Source of the DNA: Undibacterium sp. YM2
GTDB lineage: Bacteria > Pseudomonadota > Gammaproteobacteria > Burkholderiales > Burkholderiaceae_D
Length of the DNA stretch: 64,000 nucleotides
Assembly: GCF_009937975.1 (NCBI RefSeq)
Contig: NZ_AP018441.1
Location: 1,426,001-1,490,000, forward strand
Reading direction: 5' to 3'
Below are positions 55,233 through 62,949 of this stretch, in pieces. Position numbers and translations under genes: made by a program. Numbering within the stretch: the stretch's first letter is position 1; every line of letters starts with the position of its first letter. Under the pieces are notes generated by a model. It made no database searches, was not told the origin of the DNA, and saw nothing but the letters and a program-made list of their open reading frames with translations.

Positions 55233-55261
55233 AAAAAGCCACCAGCATGCTGGTGGCTTTT
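55233..55261 (+). terminator. Terminator of the GH44 gene
   Basis: A-run, then a 22-bp perfect palindrome (AGCCACCAGCA/TGCTGGTGGCT at 55237-55258), then Ts; 17 bases after the stop. It also faces the convergent oxidoreductase gene. Confidence 0.88.
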
Positions 55262-55296
55262 CATTTGATGCTTACTATCGATGCTTACTATTTTCC

Positions 55297-56310
55297 TTAG
55301 ACTCCAGCTACTTTCAAGATCAGCTTGCCATTGTTTTCACCTGTGAACAGTTTTTGGAAGGTCTCAGGGAAATTTTCCAGGCCCTCAACGATGTCTTCAC
55401 GGCTTTTCAATCTGCCAGACATGATCCAGCCACCCATGACCATCGCCGCTTCCATGGCACGTGGGTAAAAGTCGGATACCATCACACCTTTCATCGTGGC
55501 ACGTTTGACCATCAGGTTCAGGTAGTTTGATGGGCCCTTGATAGGGGTCGTATTATTGTATTGGGAGATCGCACCGCAAATCACCACGCGGGCACCAAAA
55601 GCCAGTTGCGCGAGGGCCGCATCAAGGATATCACCGCCGACATTATCGAAATACACGTCTATGCCTTTAGGGCAATGCTGCTTCAAGGCGGCGCTGACAT
55701 CTTCGCTCTTATAATCGATGGCAGCATCGAAGCCCAGTTCTTCTGTCAGGTAACGAACCTTGTCGGCACCACCGGCGATACCAACCACGCGTGCGCCCTT
55801 GATCTTGGCAATCTGACCAACGATGGTACCGACTGCACCGGCTGCGCCGGATATTACGACCGTATCACCTTCCTTGGGCTGGCCGACTTCGAGCAAACCA
55901 AAGTAGGCAGTCATGCCTGGCATGCCCAGGGTGCTCAGGTACAGTGGCAGAGGGGCCAGTTTTGGATCAACCTTGCTGATGCTATTGCCATCAGAGTAGG
56001 CATATTCCTGCATGCCCAGTATGCCACTGACATGATCACCGACTGCAAACTTTGGATTATTCGATTCTACGACCTGACCAACAGCCAGGGCGCGCATGAC
56101 TTCGCCTATCGCCACTGGTGGCATATAAGAATTTTTGCTCTCATTCATCCAGCCGCGCATGGCTGGGTCGAGCGAGATATACAGGTTCTTGATCAGCACT
56201 TCGCCTGCCTGCAAATCACGCAATCGCTCTTTGACGTGATTAAAATCGCTGGCTTTGACACTGCCTTGTGGGCGGGCTGCAAGTTTGAATTGAGAATTGA
56301 TGGCGTTCAT
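55297..56310 (-). CDS. Zinc-independent MDR oxidoreductase, CurA-like NADP-dependent
   Basis: 337 residues. MDR core without the zinc ligands, NADP site VISGAAGAVGTIVGQIAKIKG, and the LYISLDPAMRGWMNE segment and FDNVGGDILDAALAQL motif of the leukotriene-B4 dehydrogenase/CurA group. Reduces activated C=C bonds of alkenals or similar compounds with NADPH. Divergent from a LysR gene, which probably regulates it through the shared 169-base region. Confidence 0.92.
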   Translation of the reverse strand: MNAINSQFKLAARPQGSVKASDFNHVKERLRDLQAGEVLIKNLYISLDPAMRGWMNESKNSYMPPVAIGEVMRALAVGQVVESNNPKFAVGDHVSGILGMQEYAYSDGNSISKVDPKLAPLPLYLSTLGMPGMTAYFGLLEVGQPKEGDTVVISGAAGAVGTIVGQIAKIKGARVVGIAGGADKVRYLTEELGFDAAIDYKSEDVSAALKQHCPKGIDVYFDNVGGDILDAALAQLAFGARVVICGAISQYNNTTPIKGPSNYLNLMVKRATMKGVMVSDFYPRAMEAAMVMGGWIMSGRLKSREDIVEGLENFPETFQKLFTGENNGKLILKVAGV

Positions 56311-56419
56311 GTTTTTTCCTTTGTCGGATGGTGAGGACTTACTGGGAATTTATTGTGGCAGCACGCTGCTGACCATGGAAAGCAGTATAGGTTGCTTATT
56401 GTTGCTTGATAAGTCAGGT

Positions 56420-56433
56420 ATATTGCATAATAT
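56420..56433. promoter_or_regulatory. Candidate LysR box between the oxidoreductase and LysR genes
   Basis: ATATTGCATAATAT: T-N11-A type core with five-base arms, in the shared divergent region, about 45 bases before the LysR ATG. Confidence 0.4.
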
Positions 56434-56479
56434 TGTTGTCAAAATCAGGACAATGTCGAAGCAAAAAAGAGGGCATATC

Positions 56480-57373
56480 ATGCTGAATCCACAACATCTT
56501 GCTGTATTTGCCACCATTATCCGCGCAGGTAGCATCAGCAAGGCAGCCGTACAACTGGGCTGTGGCAAGTCCTTGCTATCGCGGCAACTGGCCAAACTGG
56601 AGCAGGACCTCGGTGCACGGCTGATACAGCGCTCCACCCGCAAGCTGACCCTGACCGAGATAGGTGAACAAGTCTTGCATGAGGCGCAGCGCATCGATAC
56701 CGCATTAGCCAACATAGAACAAATGGCGGGACAACACCAGCAAGAAGTCAGAGGGCGCTTGCGTGTGACCTGCCCCGTTCCAGCGGTCACCCGGCTGGTG
56801 CCGGTCATGATGGAGTTTTGCAAACGTTATCCGCAAATTGATTTTGCCCTGCAAGTCGAAGACAGGCTGGTCGATCTGATTGCCGAACAGATTGATGTTG
56901 CCATCCGTGTTTCTCACCTGGAAGACTCCAGCCTGATAGCGCGCAAGCTTGTCGATAGTCAGCGCATACTTTGCGCATCACCTGGCTATCTGGCGCATGC
57001 TGGACATCCTGTTGTGGCAGAGGACCTGGCACAGCATGCCTGCCTGCTGTACATCAGCGCAGGGCGCGCCCATGATGAATGGACTTTGCTACAGGATGGC
57101 GAGGTGAAAAAGGTCAGAGTGAGCAGCCACTTCCAATCCAATAATGGTCTTGCCCTGGTGGCTGCTGCATGCTCAGGCGCTGGCATAGTGCTGATCGATA
57201 AACTCATCGTCAGCAAGCACTTACAAAGTGGTGAGTTGGTGGCGGTGCTGGACAATTATCAACTGCCCAGCGGCTCACCGGTGTATGCAGTGTATCCAGC
57301 GCGTGACTGGCTGGCACTGAAGACGGCCACTTTCGTGGCCTTTTTGCAGGAGCGTTTATTTACCGGCGTCTGA
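56480..57373 (+). CDS. LysR family transcriptional regulator
   Basis: 297 residues from the ATG at 56480 (GAGGG upstream). Helix-turn-helix at about 1-60 (HLAVFATIIRAGSISKAAVQ, GKSLLSRQLAKLEQDLGARL), then the effector domain (ARKLVDSQRILCASPGYLA; ACSGAGIVLIDKLIV). The AAV-type layout resembles the CrgA/DsdC-like branch that acts on nearby oxidoreductases. Divergent from the CurA-like gene, probably its regulator. Its last 18 bases overlap the convergent S9 peptidase gene. Confidence 0.9.
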   Translation: MLNPQHLAVFATIIRAGSISKAAVQLGCGKSLLSRQLAKLEQDLGARLIQRSTRKLTLTEIGEQVLHEAQRIDTALANIEQMAGQHQQEVRGRLRVTCPVPAVTRLVPVMMEFCKRYPQIDFALQVEDRLVDLIAEQIDVAIRVSHLEDSSLIARKLVDSQRILCASPGYLAHAGHPVVAEDLAQHACLLYISAGRAHDEWTLLQDGEVKKVRVSSHFQSNNGLALVAAACSGAGIVLIDKLIVSKHLQSGELVAVLDNYQLPSGSPVYAVYPARDWLALKTATFVAFLQERLFTGV

Positions 57374-59407
57374 TGCCGCCAGCGGCTGGCCTTTGCCTAT
57401 ATTCTGATCAAGGAATTTCTCCACACGGCCCCAGAAGTCAACATTGTTTTTGAGCAGGAAGAATCCATGGCCTTCTTCTGCGTATTCCACCCATTCAACA
57501 CTGGAATTTTTTTCCTTGATGGCTTTATAGAATTGAGTACCATGGTCGATCGGAACACGACGGTCACGCTTGCCATAAGCCATCAACAAGGGACGTGTCA
57601 GCTTGTCGGTGTTTTGCAAAGGTGAAGTCGCCCTCAACTGGGCTGCATCCTTGACCTGGTCACCAATCAGCACTGGCATGCCGAACCATTTCCATTCGTC
57701 TGAAAAATCACTCCAGTGGATGTCGTACATGAGATTGATATCGGTCACCCCCACCCATTCTATGCCGCAGCGGAAGATGTCGGGGTCTTTGATCAGGCCC
57801 ATCAGGGTTGCATAACCACCATAGCTCGCACCCGCTATGCAGATACGTTTTGGATCAACATAGCCCTGAGCGACTGCCCATTTGGCGGCGTCGGCAACAT
57901 CATCCTGCATGGCCAAGCCCCATTGCTTGATACCCGCGCGGAAGTGTTTTGCACCATAGCCCGTACTGCCGCGATAATCCGGTTCGATGACAGCATAACC
58001 GCGCGAGGCCAGGAATTGTGCTTGCGGATTCCAGTTCCAGTGATTGCCGCGCAAATAGGGGCCACCATGCACCAGTACTACGGCTGGCAGATTTTTGCCC
58101 GTGCTGTTTGGCGGCAGGGTCAGGTTAACCGGGATTTGCAGGCCGTCACGCGCTGCATAATTCAGCATCTGTTTTTCTGCCATCTGCTCAGGTTTAATGT
58201 CAGGTTTGCTGACACCCAGGCGTATCAATTTTTTTGAATTGAAGTCAAACAGTTGCCATGTGCCAGGTACGATATCTGAATGAGAATAAACCAGAGCGAT
58301 ATTGGTTTTCAGGTCAGAAGGGAAGTGCAGGGCGTTATGGGTATCAGGCAAAAGCGCATCAATCTGCTTTTGTTTTTCCGCCAGGGTTTCATCAAACCAT
58401 ATGGTTGCAGGCCTGCTCATTTCATAGCGCAGGCCCAACACCTTCTTTTGCGGAGCGTTGTAGATCAACTGACCAGTAAAGTCATAGCCTTTCAATGAAA
58501 TTACCGGATCTGCTTCGAGCTGATTTTTTTCCAGATCAAAACGATACAGTGAGCTGAATTCCTTGCCATTGTTGGCGCGTACATATAAATCACCTTCCGG
58601 ACTAAAAAACACAGGCGTTATCCTGTCATCGGATGTCCAGCTGGATGTTGCCAGTTTGCGCCAGGCATTGGTTTTCGGGTCTTTATAGTTAAGGACAGAT
58701 TTGTCTTCTTCTGTCGTGACTGCGGCACGTGCAACCCCAGCCTTGTCTATCAACCATGCGTTGACCTTGCCGGGGCGTGGAATAAGTTCAGTATTGCCTG
58801 TTATCGTGTTAAGGCGATATAGATCATAGATACCAGACCCGGCTTCGGTAGCTTGAGTGACATAGATGTCTGGCGAATTTAAATCATGAGCGATGTCCAG
58901 AAAGTCGGTGTACCAAGGTAATTCACCTACCACCTTGGTGCCGGGATTGGTAAACTGATGTGTGACCAGGCGTACACGTTTGCTGCGGTCTTTATTTACC
59001 GCATATAAGCCAGGTCTGAAAATGCGCTGGACTTCTTTGTATTGCAGATCTGTCAGATCGTAGACCAGCCTGTCATTATTGATCCAGTGGAAGGAGTGCA
59101 CATCCTTGTCTTCATAATTGGCAATAATTTCCGGGCGCAGTTGGCCAATTTCCAGCACTGCCAGCACCATACGGTCATTCGCACCCTTCATGATCATGGC
59201 GATGTTTTTGCCATCCGGAGACAGGCGGGCATCTTGAAATTGCGATCCTTTGAAAAAACTCGCAATAGGGATAGGTTCAGCCGCGGCATGCGAAACTGGA
59301 GCCTGAAGCAAGAACAGGCTGCCGAAAACACCAAAGGCGATTTTGAGGGCGAGAGGCTTGTAAAAGTGAGGCATGCGCGCTTTCATTGCTGGAATGGAAT
59401 TGCGCAT
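57356..59407 (-). CDS. S9 family prolyl oligopeptidase-type peptidase
   Basis: 683 residues. N-terminal hydrophobic signal-like segment (about 20-44), beta-propeller-like part (about 50-400), then the alpha/beta-hydrolase domain: Ser S528 in CIAGASYGGYATL, Asp in YGKRDRRVPIDHG and His in YAEEGHGF. Cuts short peptides, mostly dipeptidyl or acylaminoacyl type. The start could also be the ATG at 59386; neither has a clear ribosome site. Downstream of argD with its own region; overlaps the LysR gene by 18 bases. Confidence 0.92.
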   Translation of the reverse strand: MRNSIPAMKARMPHFYKPLALKIAFGVFGSLFLLQAPVSHAAAEPIPIASFFKGSQFQDARLSPDGKNIAMIMKGANDRMVLAVLEIGQLRPEIIANYEDKDVHSFHWINNDRLVYDLTDLQYKEVQRIFRPGLYAVNKDRSKRVRLVTHQFTNPGTKVVGELPWYTDFLDIAHDLNSPDIYVTQATEAGSGIYDLYRLNTITGNTELIPRPGKVNAWLIDKAGVARAAVTTEEDKSVLNYKDPKTNAWRKLATSSWTSDDRITPVFFSPEGDLYVRANNGKEFSSLYRFDLEKNQLEADPVISLKGYDFTGQLIYNAPQKKVLGLRYEMSRPATIWFDETLAEKQKQIDALLPDTHNALHFPSDLKTNIALVYSHSDIVPGTWQLFDFNSKKLIRLGVSKPDIKPEQMAEKQMLNYAARDGLQIPVNLTLPPNSTGKNLPAVVLVHGGPYLRGNHWNWNPQAQFLASRGYAVIEPDYRGSTGYGAKHFRAGIKQWGLAMQDDVADAAKWAVAQGYVDPKRICIAGASYGGYATLMGLIKDPDIFRCGIEWVGVTDINLMYDIHWSDFSDEWKWFGMPVLIGDQVKDAAQLRATSPLQNTDKLTRPLLMAYGKRDRRVPIDHGTQFYKAIKEKNSSVEWVEYAEEGHGFFLLKNNVDFWGRVEKFLDQNIGKGQPLAASDAGK

Positions 59408-59482
59408 TATATATAGAATAAATTCAGATTAAATACAGATTGATAAATATTAAACATGCTTTAGAGGCAATGCTCTTGGCGT

Positions 59483-59517
59483 AAAAAAAAGCCTGTATTG
59501 CTTTCACAATACAAGCC
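59483..59517 (-). terminator. Terminator of the argD gene
   Basis: Read on the minus strand: GCTTGTATTG, short loop, CAATACAGGC (one GU pair), then eight Ts. 20 bases after the argD stop and before the S9 peptidase. Confidence 0.85.
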
Positions 59518-59536
59518 ATTTTCTTTATCTTGACGC

Positions 59537-60733
59537 TCAGGCTGAGTTTTTGACTTGTTGTATTACGACACGCAACATGCTGATCAATTGATCAATTTCT
59601 TCCTTCGTCACATTCAATGCAGGCATGAAGCGCAGCAGGTCTGGGCGAGGTGAATTGATGAGCAAACCAACAGGCTCCATGTCGCGGGCAGCTTCAACCA
59701 GCTTGCCACCGATATTCTCACCGAGCTTCAAGGCACGCAGCAGACCAAAGCCACGTTCGCCTTGCATGCCGAATTCCTCAGACAGTTTTTCCAGTTGCTG
59801 GCTCAGGTACTCGCCTTTCTCTTTGACTGAGGCGAGAAACCCGGGCTGGTTGACTTCATTGAATACAGCTTTGCCGACGGCAGCCATCAAAGGCGCGCCG
59901 TTATAAGTGCCGCCCTGGTCACCAGGGACAAAGCAGGCTACTTCTTCACGGCACAGCAGGGCACCCAGTGGTACGCCACCGCCTATGCCTTTTGCCAGGG
60001 TCATGATGTCTGGTTCTATGTTGGACAACTGATAGCCAAACAATTCGCCAGTACGGCCCATGCCAGTCTGTACTTCATCAACGATGAGCAGCAGGCCATG
60101 CTTCTTCGTCAACTCACGCAGGCCTTGCATGAATTCGGGGCTGGCTGGAATGACGCCGCCTTCGCCTTGTACTGGTTCCAGCATGACACCGACGGTTTTG
60201 TCAGTGATCAGTTTTTCTACTGAAGCGATATCGTTCAAATCTGCTTTAGGGAAGCCGCTGACTTGCGGCGCAAAGATCGTGTCCCAGCCTGGCTTGCCGG
60301 AGGCTGACATCATCGCCAGTGTGCGGCCATGGAAACCATGGTCGAAGGTAATGATTTCAAATGCACCATTCTTGTTCAACTGACCCCACTTGCGTGCCAG
60401 CTTGACTGCGCCTTCATTGGCCTCTGCACCGCTGTTGGTGAAAAACACGCGGTCAAAGCAGGAGTTCTTCGTCAGCAGATCAGCAAACTCCACCATAGGG
60501 GCGTTATAGAAAGCCGGGGAGGGGTTCAGCAATTTTTTTGATTGTGTGACCAGTGCTTCATGGATCACATCAGGGCAATGGCCGAGGCAGTTGACCGCCC
60601 AGCCTTGCAGATAATCCAGATATCGCTTGCCCTTGTGATCAGTCAGGTACATGCCCTTGCCTTCAACGAACACCAGTTCGGGGCGTGGGGTGATGTACAT
60701 CAGGGAATTTACGTTGTACTGACTGAATTCCAT
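59537..60733 (-). CDS. argD: Acetylornithine aminotransferase
   Basis: 398 residues from the ATG at 60733 (AGGAG upstream; the in-frame ATG further up is not supported). PLP class III aminotransferase: [32 protein letters not shown] and K248 in [12 protein letters not shown]. Makes N-acetylornithine in arginine synthesis (also active on succinyl-DAP in some). [18 protein letters not shown] matches the Burkholderiales type. Behind a putative arginine leader peptide and intrinsic terminator, so arginine-dependent attenuation is possible. Own terminator after it. Confidence 0.93.
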   Translation of the reverse strand: MEFSQYNVNSLMYITPRPELVFVEGKGMYLTDHKGKRYLDYLQGWAVNCLGHCPDVIHEALVTQSKKLLNPSPAFYNAPMVEFADLLTKNSCFDRVFFTNSGAEANEGAVKLARKWGQLNKNGAFEIITFDHGFHGRTLAMMSASGKPGWDTIFAPQVSGFPKADLNDIASVEKLITDKTVGVMLEPVQGEGGVIPASPEFMQGLRELTKKHGLLLIVDEVQTGMGRTGELFGYQLSNIEPDIMTLAKGIGGGVPLGALLCREEVACFVPGDQGGTYNGAPLMAAVGKAVFNEVNQPGFLASVKEKGEYLSQQLEKLSEEFGMQGERGFGLLRALKLGENIGGKLVEAARDMEPVGLLINSPRPDLLRFMPALNVTKEEIDQLISMLRVVIQQVKNSA

Positions 60734-60786
60734 TTCAAGACTCCTAAGGTCGTTACAGTGGGTGGGGATAGATAAAAACTCAAGGT

Positions 60787-60817
60787 AAAAAAAAGCCACA
60801 GGGCGGAACCTGTGGCT
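60787..60817 (-). terminator. Intrinsic terminator between the Arg-rich leader ORF and argD
   Basis: Minus strand: AGCCACAGG, six-base loop, CCTGTGGCT, then seven or eight Ts. It lies 40 bases after the leader ORF stop and 54 before argD. Its 5' arm GCCACAGG can pair instead with CCTGGGC at 60865-60871 in the leader ORF, which would block the terminator. It could also be read as the plain terminator of the reductase gene upstream. Confidence 0.85.
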
Positions 60818-60856
60818 GGATATTCGTGGTGCAGCTTTTTACGCGCACGCTCACTC

Positions 60857-60934
60857 CTACATCGGCCCAGGCTCGCTCAGCGAGTTGCGACGTCGTGCAA
60901 TATTTGGTGAGGACATGTCAGTAAAAATTTTCAT
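60857..60934 (-). CDS. Putative arginine leader peptide of argD
   Basis: A 25-codon ORF from the ATG at 60934 to TAG at 60857, with Arg-Arg-Arg at codons 14-16 (CGA CGT CGC), ending SLSEPGPM. No ribosome site, but a good promoter ends seven bases before the ATG (60942-60970), so the mRNA may start at the ATG. Codons 22-24 contain CCTGGGC, complementary to the 5' arm of the terminator. A ribosome stalled on the Arg codons would leave it free to block the terminator; one that reaches the stop would cover it. Same logic as trp/his attenuation. Confidence 0.65.
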   Translation of the reverse strand: MKIFTDMSSPNIARRRNSLSEPGPM

Positions 60935-60941
60935 AAAACGG

Positions 60942-60970
60942 ATAGTAGGACTTTTTGCGCACTGCGTCAA
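60942..60970 (-). promoter_or_regulatory. Sigma70-type promoter of argD leader, leaderless spacing
   Basis: TTGACG (60965-60970), 17-base spacer, TACTAT (60942-60947). Seven bases separate it from the ATG at 60934. It lies in the 69-base stretch after the reductase gene. Confidence 0.65.
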
Positions 60971-61002
60971 AATAAATTTTCAGGTAGTTACGCAAAAAGT
61001 AT

Positions 61003-62028
61003 TCAGTTTGCCAGGTCAGCCTCAGAAGTAAACGAATCTGCATAGAACTCGTCTGCTGGCAGTTGACACTGCGCCGTAAAGTCGCGCTTGGCTGAGTCAA
61101 CCACGACAGGGGCGCCGCAGGCATACACTTGATAAGCAGACAAGTCTGCATGATCAGCTATCACGGCCTGGTGCACAAAACCGCTACGGCCTGTCCATGC
61201 ATCTTCAGGCAAGGCGTCAGAAACGACAGGGATGTAGTTAAAGCCAGGTATTTGCTGTTCCCATTCCTTGCACAGCGCATGCATATACAGGTCCGCCGGG
61301 CGGCGGCCACCCCAGTACAGGCTGACCGGGCGCTTGGACTCAATATGGATCAGGTGCTCCACCAGAGCCTTGATAGGGGCGAAGCCTGTGCCGGAAGCCA
61401 GCAGGATAATTGGTTTTTCGCTATCTTCACGCAGGAAGAACGTGCCTTGCGGTCCTTCAAAGCGCAGGATGTCACGTTCTTTTAGGGTGGAAAAAACCTG
61501 GTCGGTGAACAGTCCACCCGGCATATGGCGTACATGCAAAGTGATATGCTCATCCAGATGCGGGGCATTCGCCATGCTGTAGCTACGGCGCTTGCCGTCT
61601 CTGAGCAGGAATTCTATGTATTGACCGGCGCGGTATTGCAGGCGCTCATTGGCTGGTAATTGCAGAGCGATGAGCATGACGTCGTGCGAAAGCTTTTCCA
61701 GTTTGGCAATGCGGCTAGGCATTTTCTTGACCGGGTAGTCACCGTCAGCGACGATTTCGCGCGCTTCTATGGTCAGGTCTGATTGTGGCCTGGCGCAACA
61801 GAACAGGGACATGCCCTGGGTTTCTTCCAGCTCGCTCAGGGCACGTTGCTGGTGGGGGCCATGCTGCACGGTACCACTGGCGATCTTGCCTTTACAAGAA
61901 CCACATGCACCATTTTTACAACCGTATGGCAAGATGACGCCTGCGCGCAGCGCTGCCGACAATACGGTTTCATCTTCTTCACAGCTAAATTGACGGCCAC
62001 TGGGGGTGACGCTTACTTGAAAAGTCAT
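61003..62028 (-). CDS. Ferredoxin-type NAD(P)H reductase (CDP-6-deoxy-glucoseen reductase-like)
   Basis: 341 residues from the ATG at 62028 (CAGGATAG upstream). N-terminal plant-type 2Fe-2S ferredoxin with C-x4-C-x2-C (GCKNGACGSCKG) plus a distant Cys in LFCCARPQ, then an FAD domain (RRSYSMANAP) and an NAD(P) domain (ASGTGFAPIKALVE). Electron-transfer protein, likely a partner of an oxygenase or of sugar deoxygenation. Its genome-wide role is unknown. Divergent from the SDR gene with only 12 bases between the two start codons. Confidence 0.9.
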   Translation of the reverse strand: MTFQVSVTPSGRQFSCEEDETVLSAALRAGVILPYGCKNGACGSCKGKIASGTVQHGPHQQRALSELEETQGMSLFCCARPQSDLTIEAREIVADGDYPVKKMPSRIAKLEKLSHDVMLIALQLPANERLQYRAGQYIEFLLRDGKRRSYSMANAPHLDEHITLHVRHMPGGLFTDQVFSTLKERDILRFEGPQGTFFLREDSEKPIILLASGTGFAPIKALVEHLIHIESKRPVSLYWGGRRPADLYMHALCKEWEQQIPGFNYIPVVSDALPEDAWTGRSGFVHQAVIADHADLSAYQVYACGAPVVVDSAKRDFTAQCQLPADEFYADSFTSEADLAN

Positions 62029-62033
62029 ACTAT
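62006..62033 (+). promoter_or_regulatory. Candidate promoter of the SDR gene inside the reductase start
   Basis: GTGACG (62006-62011), 16-base spacer, TACTAT (62028-62033), seven bases before the ATG at 62041. The -10 touches the start codon of the divergent reductase gene. Leaderless transcription is possible. Confidence 0.4.
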
Positions 62034-62040
62034 CCTGAAC

Positions 62041-62949
62041 ATGAATAAACAGTTTAAACAAATTGGCAAGCCACGCTTGCTCATCATAGGTTGTGGCGAT
62101 GTGGGCATGCGCCTCTTGCCCTTGTTACGCCAGCATTTCCGCATTTTTGCCTTGACCAGCCAGGCTGAGCGCTGCACAGAATTGCGCAACGCCGGTGCCA
62201 TTCCCTTGCTGGGGAACTTGGACCAGCCAGACCGCCTGGCCCGCCTCAAAGGCCTGGCAGGCTACGTTGTCCATCTGGCACCGCCACCCTCAGAAGGCAA
62301 AGCCGACAGGCGCACACAAAATTTGATCGCCATTTTACCTGACAAGGGCCGCCTTGTTTATGTCAGCACCACTGGTGTGTATGGTGACTGTGCGGGGGCC
62401 TGGTTTGACGAGACCCGCACAGTCAGGCCACAGAATGCCCGTGCACTGCGCCGCGTGGCGGCAGAAAGCTGCCTGCGGGCCTGGGCGCGGCGCAGTCAAT
62501 CCTGCCTGTCCATCCTGCGCGTGCCTGGCATCTATGCGGCAAACCGCCTGCCACTGGAACGTTTGCACAAGGGCACGCCCGCATTGCTTGAAGCTGATGA
62601 TGTATATTCCAACCACATCCACGCAGATGATCTGGCGCAATTGATCAAACTGGCCTTGTTCCGGGCGCTGCCCAATCGTGTCTATCATGCGGTCGATGAC
62701 AGCGACATGAAGATGGCGGCTTATTTTGACCTGGTGGCCGATGCGTTTGCATTGCCACGCCCGCCACGCTTGCCGCGTGCTGAACTGGCGCAGCAGGTCA
62801 GCCCCGTATTATTGTCTTTCATGTCAGAATCAAGGCGCATGCAAAACCAGCGCATCAAACTGGAGCTGGGTGCACGCCTGCGCTATGCCTCGGTGACAGA
62901 GGGCGTCGCGGCAGCAGTGGCTGCGGTCACGAGCGGTAAGGTGATATAG
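62041..62949 (+). CDS. SDR family NAD-dependent epimerase/dehydratase-like protein
   Basis: 302 residues from the ATG at 62041 (no ribosome site; the longer frame upstream overlaps the divergent gene). Rossmann motif LLIIGCGDVGMRLLP, then VYVSTTGVYGD with the usual Ser/Thr-Tyr, and LRVPGIYAANRLPLERL. Atypical extended SDR of YeeZ type. Substrate unknown. Its last 67 bases overlap the 3' end of the convergent histidine kinase gene. Confidence 0.85.
   Translation: MNKQFKQIGKPRLLIIGCGDVGMRLLPLLRQHFRIFALTSQAERCTELRNAGAIPLLGNLDQPDRLARLKGLAGYVVHLAPPPSEGKADRRTQNLIAILPDKGRLVYVSTTGVYGDCAGAWFDETRTVRPQNARALRRVAAESCLRAWARRSQSCLSILRVPGIYAANRLPLERLHKGTPALLEADDVYSNHIHADDLAQLIKLALFRALPNRVYHAVDDSDMKMAAYFDLVADAFALPRPPRLPRAELAQQVSPVLLSFMSESRRMQNQRIKLELGARLRYASVTEGVAAAVAAVTSGKVI

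Noticed and set aside
60918..61151. 77-codon minus-strand ORF overlapping the reductase end
   Set aside because: Shares a different frame with the reductase 3' end and shows no protein-like pattern; the 25-codon ORF in another frame has a promoter and terminator context instead.
61783..62040. Longer N-terminal extension of the SDR gene
   Set aside because: It would overlap the divergent reductase by about 250 bases and the extension has no Rossmann features; the ATG at 62041 starts just before the GCGDVG motif.
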